Shown: positions 16,354 through 24,283, numbered from the stretch's first letter. The stretch: 64,000 nt of DNA from Pandoraea sp. PE-S2T-3 (GCF_002179965.1 NZ_NGUQ01000016.1:45355-109354), one strand, 5' to 3'. The notes: generated by a model from the letters alone, not told the origin. A program made the numbers and translations.

Positions 16354-16979
16354 CACGTGAACTTGATGTTGGGCCGGTACAGCGGGTGGTGCGCCGCGCA
16401 TTGACCGCATTCGCACGTGCGTTGATTTCTGCCGTGAATGACTCCGGCGGAGTCCAGACTGTCCAGATCATGCTCAGTTCAACTGAGGTGCGCGACGGAT
16501 CGCCGCGAATTGCCGAATTCGGCTTCTCCTCGAATCCACCGGTCGGTAGCGATGGCGTGGTTGCGTTTCTCGGAGGGGATCGTACTAAGGGTGTTGTCAT
16601 CGGGACGTGCCATCAACCGTCCCGACCGACGGGGCTCAGTCCTGGCGAAACGATCTTGCACAGCCAAGATGGAAAGTCCGTCTATCTGACGGCGGCCGGC
16701 GGCATCGTTGTCGAGGCGAAGGGGCAGTCAGTTGTGGTCAACGATGCATCTGACGTGACTTGGAACTGCACTGGCAAGTTCAAAGTGGTTGCGCCTGGAG
16801 GCGTCGAATTCGACGCGCCGATGGTGAAGGCGACCGGCGACATGCAAGACAACTTTGCGAGCAATCCGCACACGATGGCGGATATGCGCGAAATATCCAA
16901 TTCCCATACCCACCCGATCAAGGGTGTACAGGGTGGTGGGTCGACTGTCACAAGTGACCCGCCAAATCAGCATCAGTAG
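16350..16979 (+). CDS. Baseplate spike protein, Mu gp45-like
   Basis: A 209-residue spike (pfam06890 family), the trimeric needle at the tail tip that punctures the outer membrane. An N-terminal OB-like part carries RIAEFGFSSNPPVGSDGVVAFLGGDRTKGVVIGTCHQ, a central beta-helix region follows (SVYLTAAGGIVVEAKGQSVVVND), and the C-terminus has SHTHPIKGVQGGG. In Mu gp45 and P2 gpV the tip binds iron through an HxH motif; the HTH here is in the same place. Overlaps gpP by four bases and is followed by a terminator hairpin. Confidence 0.9.
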   Translation: MTRELDVGPVQRVVRRALTAFARALISAVNDSGGVQTVQIMLSSTEVRDGSPRIAEFGFSSNPPVGSDGVVAFLGGDRTKGVVIGTCHQPSRPTGLSPGETILHSQDGKSVYLTAAGGIVVEAKGQSVVVNDASDVTWNCTGKFKVVAPGGVEFDAPMVKATGDMQDNFASNPHTMADMREISNSHTHPIKGVQGGGSTVTSDPPNQHQ

Positions 16980-17001
16980 GCATTGCTCTGCTCGATCAAC
17001 A

Positions 17002-17025
17002 AGCCTCCCTTCCGGAGGCTTTTTC
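17002..17025 (+). terminator. Intra-operon terminator hairpin
   Basis: AGCCTCC (17002-17008), loop CTTCC, GGAGGCT (17014-17020) and a T-rich tail. It lies between gp45-like and gp46-like genes on the same strand, only about 14 bases before the next ATG. Confidence 0.85.
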
Positions 17026-17037
17026 GTTTTGGCTCGA

Positions 17038-17481
17038 ATGGATACATCAACAGTTTGGGATTCGACTACGAATCGAGGTGACTGGGTTCTCGATGGCGCT
17101 GCGCTTGACACGGAAAACGATGTAGCCACGGCCCTCCTGATCAGTCTTTTCACCGATCGAATGGCCGATTTGGACGACGTCATTCCCGACGGCACAACGG
17201 ATCCTCGCGGTTGGTGGGGAGATGACGTGACTGTCGGCCCTATCGGATCTCGGATGTGGCTCATCTTCAGAGAGAAGCAAACCAAGGAGACATTGCAGCG
17301 CGCCTATGACTACATCGTCGAAGCCATTCAATGGATGGTCGATGACAAGGTCGTTGCTCGGTTCGATATTAACGTCTCGTGGATCAAACGAGGCCAACTC
17401 GGTGCTCAGGTCACTGCCTACAAGCAGGATGGCGCAATCGTGCCGAACACGTTCACCTGGGCTTGGCAAGGAAACGACTGA
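17038..17481 (+). CDS. Baseplate wedge protein, Mu gp46-like
   Basis: A 147-residue protein of the GP46 family (pfam07409), equivalent to P2 gpW / T4 gp25-type wedge proteins that link the hub to the sheath. The family core reads DWVLDGAALDTENDVATALLISLFTDRMADLDD, then PRGWWGDDV and SRMWLIFREKQTKETLQRAYDYIVEA. The ATG at 17038 gives the usual length (Mu gp46 is about 145); an upstream extension of the frame would cross the terminator hairpin and the gp45-like gene. There is no strong ribosome site. The TGA overlaps the gp47-like ATG (TGATG). Confidence 0.9.
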   Translation: MDTSTVWDSTTNRGDWVLDGAALDTENDVATALLISLFTDRMADLDDVIPDGTTDPRGWWGDDVTVGPIGSRMWLIFREKQTKETLQRAYDYIVEAIQWMVDDKVVARFDINVSWIKRGQLGAQVTAYKQDGAIVPNTFTWAWQGND

Positions 17482-18593
17482 TGCCCTATCAACGACCAAC
17501 ACTCACGGATCTTGAGCAGCAGGTTGCTGCTGATGTTGCATCTAACTTGCCCGGGGCTGACCCGCTGCTCCGCTTCGCGAACCTCAAGATCACGGGGCGC
17601 GCACAGGCCGGCTTGGCGCATCTGCACTACGGATATATCGATTACATCGCGAAGCAAGCGGTGCCGTTCACTTCCACGGGCGAGTATTTGGCCGCTTGGG
17701 GCGCGTTACGGAACACCTATCAGAAGGCACCGACGAATGCGACAGGTACGGTGTCTTTTCAGGCAACCCCAGGGGCTGTAATCCTTTCGGGAAGTGCTTG
17801 CGCGCGCGGCGACGGCTTTCTCTATACAACGCAGGGAGACACGGCAGCTCAGGCCAACGGTGTCGCCACCGCTTCGTTGCTCGCGAATGAAGCCGGCGCG
17901 CTCGGTAATTGTGATGCGGGAACCGTGATTACCCTCGGCACCGCAATACCAGGCGTCCAAGCGGGGGGTGTTGCGGCGGCAGCCTTCACTGGGGGCGCTG
18001 ATGCGGAGATCGAAGACGACTATAGCGAACGCGTGATGAGCGCGTACCAGGCCACACCACAGGGTGGAGCAGCCGGGGACTACGTCACGTGGGCTTTGGG
18101 CGTTCCCGGGGTAACCCGTGCATGGGTAACGCGAAACGGATTCGGCGCTGGAACGGTGGTCGTGTACGTGATGCTCGACGACGCGCAAGCTGGGCACGGA
18201 GGATTCCCGCAAGGGGCGAATGGCGTTGCCGCCGGCGACTCATCGCGAGGAGTGGTCGCAGTGGGGGACCAACTGACCGTTGCCAGTGCAATTTATCCAC
18301 TGCAACCCGTCACGGCTTTGGTGTACGTGTGCTCGCCAATTGCGAATGCTATCCCATTCACGATTACGGGACTCTCCGCGGCTGATTCGACAACGAAAGC
18401 GGCAATTTCAGCGGCGATCATAGGAGTGTTTAGGGCCAACGGAGCGCCGGGTCAGACGATCGATCTGTCGGATATCAATTCCGCGATCGGAGCGATTCCC
18501 GGTACGAGTGGCTTCGTTATCACCAGCCCAGTGGGGAACATTACCAACTCGACCGGCCAACTGCCGACACTCGGCCTGGTCACTTATCCGTAA
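17481..18593 (+). CDS. Baseplate J-like protein, Mu gp47-like
   Basis: A 370-residue baseplate wedge protein (pfam04865, P2 gpJ / Mu gp47), one of the arms that holds the tail fibers and transmits the contraction signal. The N-terminus RPTLTDLEQQVAADVASNLPG and the segments HYGYIDYIAKQAVPFTSTGEYLAAWGALR, GTVSFQATPGAVI and DDYSERVMSAYQATPQGGAAGDYVTWAL are standard for the family. It starts on a TGATG overlap with the gp46-like gene and ends 8 bases before the gp48-like ATG. Confidence 0.93.
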   Translation: MPYQRPTLTDLEQQVAADVASNLPGADPLLRFANLKITGRAQAGLAHLHYGYIDYIAKQAVPFTSTGEYLAAWGALRNTYQKAPTNATGTVSFQATPGAVILSGSACARGDGFLYTTQGDTAAQANGVATASLLANEAGALGNCDAGTVITLGTAIPGVQAGGVAAAAFTGGADAEIEDDYSERVMSAYQATPQGGAAGDYVTWALGVPGVTRAWVTRNGFGAGTVVVYVMLDDAQAGHGGFPQGANGVAAGDSSRGVVAVGDQLTVASAIYPLQPVTALVYVCSPIANAIPFTITGLSAADSTTKAAISAAIIGVFRANGAPGQTIDLSDINSAIGAIPGTSGFVITSPVGNITNSTGQLPTLGLVTYP

Positions 18594-18601
18594 GGTCCTT
18601 C

Positions 18602-19198
18602 ATGCTGGTGCCCTCACTCACCCCAGACGATTTTCTCCAAGCATTCCAAGGCCTGCTGCCAAGGGGAGCAGTTTGGCCGAGAGACCCTGACGCCGTTCAA
18701 ACGAAGGTATTTCGAGGGCTCAATACGGTGTACGCGCAGAATACTGCGCGCGCAAACAACTTGTTGGTCGATGCGTTTCCAGGCACCACGTTTGAGCTTC
18801 TCCCCGAGTGGGAGGCAACGCTTGGCCTGCCAGACCCCTGCGCAGGATCATCGCCGACCGTGGAAGCCCGACGAGCTCAAGTCGTTGCACGTCTCGCGGC
18901 TGTGGGTGGACAGTCGGTCGCGTACTTTACCCAACTGGCGGCCAATCTAGGCTATGCGATCAGCGTCGATCAGTTCGCTCCATTTCGCTTCGGACAATCA
19001 CCTTTCGGATCGCAGCTTGGCTCCGATGATTGGTTTTTTGCATGGCGCGTCAATGCGCCGACGTATTCGATTCGATATTTCTCGTTCGGGATAAGCGGTT
19101 TTGGTGAACCGTTTTCCTCGTGGGGAAACAACGTACTTCAGTGTGAGATTCAGGCGTTCGCGCCTGCTCATACGATTCCTCTGTTCAATTACTCCTGA
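18602..19198 (+). CDS. Tail protein, Mu gp48 / YmfQ type (DUF2313)
   Basis: A 198-residue baseplate protein (pfam10076), the partner of gp47 at the baseplate rim. Pattern: LTPDDFLQAFQGLLPRGAVWPRDP at the N-terminus, FPGTTFELLPEWEATLGLPDPCAG, RRAQVVARLAAVGGQS and a C-terminal ECEIQAF-like QCEIQAFAPAHTIP. This agrees with Mu gp48 in length. It follows gp47 by 8 bases and precedes the fiber gene by 10, so it belongs to the same operon. Middle residues (FGQSPFGSQLG) are glycine-rich loops. Confidence 0.88.
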   Translation: MLVPSLTPDDFLQAFQGLLPRGAVWPRDPDAVQTKVFRGLNTVYAQNTARANNLLVDAFPGTTFELLPEWEATLGLPDPCAGSSPTVEARRAQVVARLAAVGGQSVAYFTQLAANLGYAISVDQFAPFRFGQSPFGSQLGSDDWFFAWRVNAPTYSIRYFSFGISGFGEPFSSWGNNVLQCEIQAFAPAHTIPLFNYS

Positions 19199-19208
19199 AG
19201 CAAATCAC

Positions 19209-20186
19209 ATGGATCGACTTATTGCGGCAAATACCGTTCCGGTCGGTAGCGGCGATCTTGCGCCTGCGACCGGTACCCCAGGGCAAGCAACGGACGGCAA
19301 TCCGGCAACCAACACTCCGGCGACGCGTTTCCCTTCATATGCATTCAATGCTATTCAGGAAGAGTTGGCCACGACCATTCTCGCCGGTGGATTGACGTTG
19401 GATCGAACAAACAACGGTCAACTTGCGCAGGCGGTGAAATTCATCGCACAGAAGCAGGTGTCCGGCGTCGTTGGCCAAGCCCGAAACGCAAAGATGACGG
19501 TCTCGGCGCCATCGACCACGGCTACGTTCACGGCGGATGAGGTGATTCTCGAATCTGTGCTTGGTGGCCTGCGTTATTGCGTGGCGAACGCGTCCGATGC
19601 GTTCAACCTCGCGACTGATATGGATACCGGTAGTGCGCCGGTGTCCGGCGCCGTAGCGCTGTACAAGTTGGCCAATCCAACGACCGGCGCCGTCATCCGG
19701 CGGATTGTCAACACAACATCTGGCGTCGCGCCCGAAATCTACGCCGGGGCAGCACCGCCGGCTGGCTACACGGTTTCTTCGCTCGTAGGCGTGTGGGGTA
19801 CGGACTCGCTAGGGCGATTCGTCGTCGGATCGATGCGAGACCGGCGCGTTAGTTTTCCCACCAAGGTCATTTTCAGTACTTCGACGAGCAACGGGTCTTA
19901 CACGTCGTTCTCGACGGCCGGCAATATCCCGCTCAACGCGAAGACGCTTTACGGCGGCCTGATCATCGCCAACAACACGGCGAACGTGACCATTTCGCTA
20001 CAAGTGGCGGCTGATGCCAACGGCACTGGCGAGCAAGGGAACGGTTCGTTTCTCGTTCAGGCGAACAACACACTCACCATCATGATGGGTCTCGACATCG
20101 TTACGGCGGGCTCGCTCTACGTCAAGACGAGTTCGAGCGCCGGCGTGCCGACGTTTCAGGTGACATCGACGGGCTACACATTCTGA
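19209..20186 (+). CDS. Tail fiber protein
   Basis: A 325-residue probable receptor-binding fiber. The ATG at 19209 was chosen because it lies directly after the gp48-like stop. The N-terminal 90 residues (MDRLIAANTVPVGSGDLAP, TPATRFPSYAFNAIQEELATTILAGGLTLD) match the baseplate-attachment region seen in many betaproteobacterial phage fibers. The remainder is Ser-, Thr- and Gly-rich beta structure without similarity I recognise, as expected for a receptor-specific tip. A 62-residue protein follows, in the position of a fiber chaperone or accessory protein. Confidence 0.78.
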   Translation: MDRLIAANTVPVGSGDLAPATGTPGQATDGNPATNTPATRFPSYAFNAIQEELATTILAGGLTLDRTNNGQLAQAVKFIAQKQVSGVVGQARNAKMTVSAPSTTATFTADEVILESVLGGLRYCVANASDAFNLATDMDTGSAPVSGAVALYKLANPTTGAVIRRIVNTTSGVAPEIYAGAAPPAGYTVSSLVGVWGTDSLGRFVVGSMRDRRVSFPTKVIFSTSTSNGSYTSFSTAGNIPLNAKTLYGGLIIANNTANVTISLQVAADANGTGEQGNGSFLVQANNTLTIMMGLDIVTAGSLYVKTSSSAGVPTFQVTSTGYTF

Positions 20187-20193
20187 GGAAGCT

Positions 20194-20382
20194 ATGACCG
20201 CAACGACGATTTTCATTCGCGTCAACGGCGCGGGCGAGTTGACCGACTATTCGCCGTGCCCGCAAGACGAAAGCATTTGGCCCGGGTTCATTGAGACAGA
20301 CACCAAGAACGAGGCATATGCCGCGTGGTACGGGTACCTCGACGCGACGCGGCAGAGCCAACTGCCCGCACCTGGGGCGTGA
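20194..20382 (+). CDS. Small protein after the tail fiber
   Basis: A 62-residue protein starting 7 bases after the fiber stop with GGAAG as ribosome site. It begins TATTIFIRVNGAGELTDYSPCPQDE and contains EAYAAWYGYLDATRQSQLP. It has no membrane segment. Position suggests a fiber assembly or tip accessory protein, but no family was recognised and the role is a guess from context. Confidence 0.5.
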   Translation: MTATTIFIRVNGAGELTDYSPCPQDESIWPGFIETDTKNEAYAAWYGYLDATRQSQLPAPGA

Positions 20383-20487
20383 AGAAGTTCCTTTAGTAAA
20401 GTGAGTTCGGCAGATCTGGGGGGCACACCATTTCCCTACGCTGAAGCCTCAGAGTGATTGACTAAAAGCGAAAGCAAAAGTGCATCC

Positions 20488-20510
20488 AAGCCACCTAGCG
20501 TGGCTTTTTT
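20488..20510 (+). terminator. Terminator between tail and lysis genes
   Basis: AGCCAC (20489-20494), loop CTAGC, GTGGCT (20500-20505) and a T run. The gap 20383-20551 otherwise holds a purine-rich leader and a TTGACT box at 20458; a lysis-gene promoter there is possible but no matching -10 is clear. Confidence 0.75.
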
Positions 20511-20551
20511 CATTTCCAGAAGGGCGCGGGGGCGCTCAAAGGGACGAACGA

Positions 20552-20893
20552 ATGGCAGAACCAACATCAGGTGCCGTAGCGGCCGTGCTGGCCGTGGTGG
20601 TGAAGGTGTTACCGGGGGCGGTGGGATCGCTGATCGCGCTGCGTTTCATCGGTGAAGGGCTGACACGAAAGCAGAAGGCGATGTCGTTCGCGGCCGGCGC
20701 GGCGATGTCCTACTACCTCAGCCCACTGGTTGTGGTGTATTTCGCGATCACTGATGCCGGCGCACAGCAGGCGCTTGGATTTTTGATGGGATTGTTCGGC
20801 CTGGCGCTGGCGAAAGAGGTGTTCAAGGAAATCAACAATGCCGACCTGATCGGGGCTCTCAAGCGGCGTCTTTCCGGAGGGCTGGAAAAATGA
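20552..20893 (+). CDS. Holin-like membrane protein 1
   Basis: A 113-residue membrane protein with three predicted helices (about 8-32, 45-66, 73-88) and a basic C-terminus (KRRLSGGLEK), a layout common to phage holins that open the inner membrane at the programmed lysis time. The ATG at 20552 was chosen over the longer frame because upstream codons cross the terminator. A second membrane protein overlaps its stop by four bases, and an endolysin follows, so the lysis-cassette role is well supported by context; which of the two is the effector and which an antiholin cannot be told. Confidence 0.75.
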   Translation: MAEPTSGAVAAVLAVVVKVLPGAVGSLIALRFIGEGLTRKQKAMSFAAGAAMSYYLSPLVVVYFAITDAGAQQALGFLMGLFGLALAKEVFKEINNADLIGALKRRLSGGLEK

Positions 20894-21177
20894 TTTTGTT
20901 CTTGGTGTGGCTTTTCATCGCGGCAAACGTCGTCGTGCTCGCTGCCTGCATCTGGGTGGCGTTGAGCGATGAAATGTCGACCGGTCTTTGGGGCACAACA
21001 GGCTTTGCGCTGATCGGTCTGTCGGCGGCCATCAACTTGTTCAAGCCGATATGGGCGCGGGAGGCCATCGACGGGCCCGAGATCCTGATGTTGGTCGGAA
21101 TGGCTGTTGTAGGGATCTGGATGATGGTTCGCAAAGCCTACTGGCAGAGCAAAGGAGGGCAGGATGGCACGCATTGA
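20890..21177 (+). CDS. Holin-like membrane protein 2
   Basis: A 95-residue membrane protein with three predicted helices (about 2-24, 33-51, 64-82) and a short polar tail (KAYWQSKGGQDGTH). It overlaps holin-like protein 1 (ATGA) and its last 14 bases overlap the endolysin start. Paired small membrane proteins ahead of an endolysin usually act as holin and antiholin or as two subunits of a pore. No specific family was identified. Confidence 0.7.
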   Translation: MILFLVWLFIAANVVVLAACIWVALSDEMSTGLWGTTGFALIGLSAAINLFKPIWAREAIDGPEILMLVGMAVVGIWMMVRKAYWQSKGGQDGTH

Positions 21178-21640
21178 CCCAACAACGGCAGGCGGCCAAA
21201 ACGTCTGCGCTTTCCTCGACATGCTCGCGTGGTCGGAATTCACGTCACGCATTGCAGGCTCGGATGACGGGTACAACGTTTTGGTTGGCGGCGGCATATT
21301 CCCAAGCTACGCCGACCATCCGCGCAAATCAGTGTGGATCAAGCGTTTCAATGTCTGGTCGACGGCCGCGGGCCGGTACCAACTGCTATCGCGGTACTTC
21401 GACGTGTACAAGAAGCAACTGAGCTTGCCCGACTTCTCTCCGGTCAGCCAGGACAAAATCGCTATCCAGCAGATTCGCGAGCGGGGTGCATTGCCTGACA
21501 TCAAGGCTGGGCAAATCGAATCGGCGATCTCAAAGTGCCGCAACATCTGGGCCAGCCTACCCGGGGCCGGATACGGGCAAGTTGAGCACGCGATTGAGCC
21601 ACTGATTCAGCAATACGTGAAGGCAGGAGGTGCCCTGTGA
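21164..21640 (+). CDS. Endolysin, lambda R-type lytic transglycosylase
   Basis: A 158-residue muralytic enzyme of the lambda R type (GH104), which cleaves the MurNAc-GlcNAc bond forming 1,6-anhydro ends. Similarity to lambda R is strong: AFLDMLAWSEFT with catalytic Glu25, YADHPRK, STAAGRYQLLSRYFD, DFSPVSQDKIAIQQIRERGALP and NIWASLPGAGYGQ. There is no signal peptide, so export depends on the holin. Length equals lambda R (158). The ribosome site GGAGG lies inside the overlapping holin-like gene 2. The stop overlaps the Rz ATG by four bases. Confidence 0.96.
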   Translation: MARIDPTTAGGQNVCAFLDMLAWSEFTSRIAGSDDGYNVLVGGGIFPSYADHPRKSVWIKRFNVWSTAAGRYQLLSRYFDVYKKQLSLPDFSPVSQDKIAIQQIRERGALPDIKAGQIESAISKCRNIWASLPGAGYGQVEHAIEPLIQQYVKAGGAL

Positions 21641-22176
21641 GTTGGATCGACCCACGCCTATGGGGCGCGCTTCTTCTGGCCATCGTCGTAGGCGTGGCCG
21701 GGGGTTACTGGAAAGGCCACCATGACGCCCACCAGTCGGCCACCGTCGCCAGTCAAGCCAAGCAGATCAAAGACCTGACCGACGAACGAGACGAATACCG
21801 TCAGCGGGTGGAAACCCAATCTGGAGTAATTGACGATGCGAAAAAAGCTGCTGACAGGGCAACGGCTGATGCTGCTGCCAATGCTTCTGACGCTGCTGGG
21901 CTGCGAAGGCAACTTGCGAACTACACCGCCAGCGTCCGACATTCCACCGCTGTCTGCGCAAGCGCGCCAGCCGGCGACCCCATCGGAGTGCTTGCCGACG
22001 TGCTCAGCCGCGCTGATGAACGAGCGGGGAAACTGGCGCAATTCGCTGACGCTGCCCACATCGCAGGCCTTGCCTGCGAGCGCAGCTACGATGCGTTAAG
22101 GCCGGATCGAAACAACGGCGCTTCCAACGCAATGGCGTCTCAAAATGTCGAAACTATGAAGGCTCCCATTCCGTAG
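21637..22176 (+). CDS. i-spanin, Rz-like
   Basis: A 179-residue inner-membrane spanin subunit. A single N-terminal membrane anchor (about residues 9-27, LLLAIVVGVAGGYWKG) is followed by a long periplasmic coiled coil (AKQIKDLTDERDEYRQRVE, AADRATADAAANASDAAG). With the outer-membrane lipoprotein partner it spans the periplasm and fuses the two membranes in the final lysis step. It overlaps the endolysin by four bases. The Rz1 gene is nested inside it in another frame. Its last 37 bases overlap the convergent exported-protein gene at 22140. Confidence 0.88.
   Translation: MSWIDPRLWGALLLAIVVGVAGGYWKGHHDAHQSATVASQAKQIKDLTDERDEYRQRVETQSGVIDDAKKAADRATADAAANASDAAGLRRQLANYTASVRHSTAVCASAPAGDPIGVLADVLSRADERAGKLAQFADAAHIAGLACERSYDALRPDRNNGASNAMASQNVETMKAPIP
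21836..22099 (+). CDS. o-spanin, Rz1-like lipoprotein (nested in Rz)
   Basis: An 87-residue lipoprotein wholly inside the Rz gene in a different frame. The N-terminus MRKKLLTGQRLMLLPMLLTLLGC is a lipoprotein signal with lipobox LLGC and lipidated Cys23. The mature part begins with a Pro/Ser stretch (TTPPASDIPPLSAQARQP) typical of Rz1, followed by CLPTCSAALMNERGNWR. It should be anchored in the outer membrane and bind the Rz C-terminus. The ATG at 21836 follows a weak TGACG context; a TTG 6 bases upstream is an alternative. Confidence 0.85.
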   Translation: MRKKLLTGQRLMLLPMLLTLLGCEGNLRTTPPASDIPPLSAQARQPATPSECLPTCSAALMNERGNWRNSLTLPTSQALPASAATMR

Positions 22177-22520
22177 GGTTCCGAGCGGAATGTGACGGTA
22201 ACTTCCTGCCCACAAATATTGAAGGTCTTAGGCTTTTCGGAATCTAATAGGACTCCATGAAGCTCAAGCTTGGGAGCCTTCATATCAACTGTCGCGTACC
22301 AGACATTATTTCGCCGATCAATCTGCCTATCATCTAGCTGGAGGAACTTGATTCGAAGGTCCCCGGCTTTCACAATTTGACCGATGGAGAGGGGCCCCGT
22401 AACGATATCTTCGAACTTGCATGACTGCGCGACGCTAAGCATTGGGTACAGGACGCTCGATGCGAATACGATAGCGACTGCGATCCGATGTGATTGGTTT
22501 TTCGTTAGTATCGAGTTCAT
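22140..22520 (-). CDS. Exported small protein, unknown
   Basis: A 126-residue protein with a signal peptide (positively charged start, core AVAIVFASSVLYPML, cleavage near SVAQS). The mature part of about 93 residues has two cysteines (SCKFED, NICGQE) and alternating beta-like segments (AGDLRIKFLQLDDR, NVWYATVDM, EVTVTFRSE). The family was not recognised. It is convergent with Rz and overlaps its last 37 bases, and has the opposite direction to the phage late genes, so it is probably expressed in the lysogen. The local base composition is lower in GC than the tail genes, fitting recent transfer. Confidence 0.65.
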   Translation of the reverse strand: MNSILTKNQSHRIAVAIVFASSVLYPMLSVAQSCKFEDIVTGPLSIGQIVKAGDLRIKFLQLDDRQIDRRNNVWYATVDMKAPKLELHGVLLDSEKPKTFNICGQEVTVTFRSEPYGMGAFIVSTF

Positions 22521-22641
22521 ATCTGTCCCGTGTTCTTGGGGCGACTAAGTTCGGATCGGCTTGTCACAACGCCGGAAATCTTCCGCTCTCTTGCCACTGG
22601 CTTAGCTAGCGCAAACTTGTATGCCGGGTTCCTGAGCGATG

Positions 22642-23004
22642 TTATCGGGAGCACTTAGCCCACCAATTGCTGAAGCCGGCGCATTTGTCACCGCCGTTGT
22701 TATCGCTACAGGAGATATCGGATGTCCCCCCCGGCTGTACGTTGGTGCCTGAGACGCCGTCGTCTCCACGACTCAAATGCATTGTTCGCTGAGCGTGAAC
22801 GGTGATCGCCCGATTACAGGAGTTTCTAAACGTGAGCACGTATCTAACACCATAGCTAACTGGCTTGGAGGTGTTCTCGACGAGCGAGATACACGCGACA
22901 CCCCGTTCATCGGTTGGTATGCAGGCTTTTCCTTGCGCATGCACTGAAAATGCAGCGAAGAGGAGCAGAGCCGCGCACAGCGCTTTTGTCGACGGTGAGT
23001 TCAT
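22642..23004 (-). CDS. Exported small cysteine-rich protein, unknown
   Basis: A 120-residue protein with signal peptide MNSPSTKALCAALLLFAAFSVHA (cleavage after VHA). The ATG at 23004 was preferred over a start 39 bases upstream because the signal peptide begins there. The mature part has seven cysteines (ACIPTDERGVACIS, NSCNRAITV, DISCSDNNGGDKCAGFSNWWAKC), which should form disulphides in the periplasm or outside. No known family is apparent. It is read in the same direction as the exported protein at 22140 with a 120-base gap, so the two may form one accessory unit of lysogenic-conversion type. Confidence 0.65.
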   Translation of the reverse strand: MNSPSTKALCAALLLFAAFSVHAQGKACIPTDERGVACISLVENTSKPVSYGVRYVLTFRNSCNRAITVHAQRTMHLSRGDDGVSGTNVQPGGTSDISCSDNNGGDKCAGFSNWWAKCSR

Positions 23005-23350
23005 GTTGTTTCTGCTTTCGATGAGGGGCGTTGCCATCAGCATAGAGGGACCCCGGCGAGCCGGATATCCATCAAATGAAGGAAGTTAATTCGCGAGTTG
23101 GGCGCGAGCGGCTTTGGCGTTGACCGATCGTCATCGGCCTTCGGAGTGGAATGCTCTTCCCACCACTTTTCAGAGTCGTACCCATGCACACGCTTACCCG
23201 GCAATCCAATCAATTGCCGAGATGATTCAGCGTTCGAAGACCGGTCATTCGAGCGAGTGCCAATCCTCCCAACCACTGGTTGGTCCATTGAGCATCGCGA
23301 TGCACCGTCGGCGAACATTCTGCGCTTGCTTGCCCAGCGCAGCGAGGTTG
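23005..23350. other. Gap with a possible decayed gene
   Basis: This stretch lies between the exported protein and lysR. A minus-strand frame across 23037-23354 contains RQLIGLPGKRVHGYDSEKWWEEHS, which reads like a protein C-terminus, but I see no proper start or ribosome site. It may be the remnant of a gene broken when the cargo region was assembled. Nothing else is supported. Confidence 0.3.
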
Positions 23351-24244
23351 TCACATAGTCCGACGGAGGAAGTCGCGCATGAAGTCAATGAACTTGCGGA
23401 CTTTCGCGGGGACATGTGCCGTGTTCGGAAAGACAGCGTACGCCCCTTGGTACGGGAGTGAATAATTCGGCACAAGTCGAATCAGGAGTTCATCACGCAA
23501 ATCGTTTTCCAGAAGCCAGTCGGGAAGGATTGCGGCACCGCATCCTGCGAGCACCAGTGTTAGCGCGGCATTCGCCGTATCCACTTCTAGGGCACCTTTG
23601 AAATGAGGCGTTTGCATCGTCTTGCCAGTTCGAAGCTCGGTCCACGTGAGCGCCGACGTGAATCGCGCATGCTCGATCCACTCAAGTCGTGCCAGATCGT
23701 CTGGCGTTGTGATCTCGGGCTTGCCGACAAGGTACGCGCGCGTGGCCACTGGTACCGTAGAGAACTTCTGTAGGGGCGTGGCACGCAAGGTTGAATCTCG
23801 CAGCGTGCCCAGACGGACAGCAACATCGAATCTCTGAGCGATGAGATCTGCTTGATGCTGTAGCGTTGAATATTCGATTCTCAGCTCGGGATGTATCGCG
23901 CTGAACTCGGCAATTGCGACAAGCACATAATTCAAGCCGTACTCTGCCGTCGAAGTAACCCGTAGGGTTCCCTTCAGAGTTTCCTGCCCGTCTCGGGCTT
24001 GCTGAACCGCCAGTTCGGCTTCGCCGATCAGACGAACGCAGTCACGATGAAACCGCTCACCCACTTCGGTCAAGGCGAGGCGACGTGTTGTTCTGGTAAC
24101 TAATGAAACCCCGAGTTCGGCTTCGAGACGCTTCAGGTCCGCGCTGACCATCGCTTTCGTTACACCAAGAATCTGGGCCGCGCGAGTGAAAGATCCGGCA
24201 TCGATGAGTGCGACAAAACTCGCAAAACGATTGAAATTGACCAT
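23351..24244 (-). CDS. LysR-type transcriptional regulator
   Basis: A 297-residue LysR regulator. The winged helix-turn-helix is in residues 1-60 (FASFVALIDAGSFTRAAQILGVTKAMVSADLKRLEAELG, then TRTTRRLALTEVG), and the effector-binding domain covers about 90-295 (LKGTLRVTSTAEYGLNYV, DVAVRLGTLRDSTLRATPL, AALTLVLAGCGAAILPDWL). Normal length for the family. Divergent from a cupin gene; the 139-base gap holds a perfect palindrome at 24259-24283 that overlaps the position where the regulator would bind. It lies inside the element but has chromosomal character. The inducer is unknown; control of the cupin gene and its own promoter is inferred. Confidence 0.92.
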   Translation of the reverse strand: MVNFNRFASFVALIDAGSFTRAAQILGVTKAMVSADLKRLEAELGVSLVTRTTRRLALTEVGERFHRDCVRLIGEAELAVQQARDGQETLKGTLRVTSTAEYGLNYVLVAIAEFSAIHPELRIEYSTLQHQADLIAQRFDVAVRLGTLRDSTLRATPLQKFSTVPVATRAYLVGKPEITTPDDLARLEWIEHARFTSALTWTELRTGKTMQTPHFKGALEVDTANAALTLVLAGCGAAILPDWLLENDLRDELLIRLVPNYSLPYQGAYAVFPNTAHVPAKVRKFIDFMRDFLRRTM

Positions 24245-24258
24245 GAAATGCGCTTTGT

Positions 24259-24283
24259 CACTGTCAAATAAGATTTGACAGTG
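24259..24283. promoter_or_regulatory. Palindromic operator in the lysR-cupin gap
   Basis: CACTGTCAAAT, centre AAG, ATTTGACAGTG: two perfect 11-base arms. It contains a T-N11-A LysR-type core and TTGACA in both orientations. It starts 15 bases from the lysR ATG, so binding would block lysR transcription. TATAAT at 24324-24329 is a possible -10 for the cupin gene. Confidence 0.7.
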
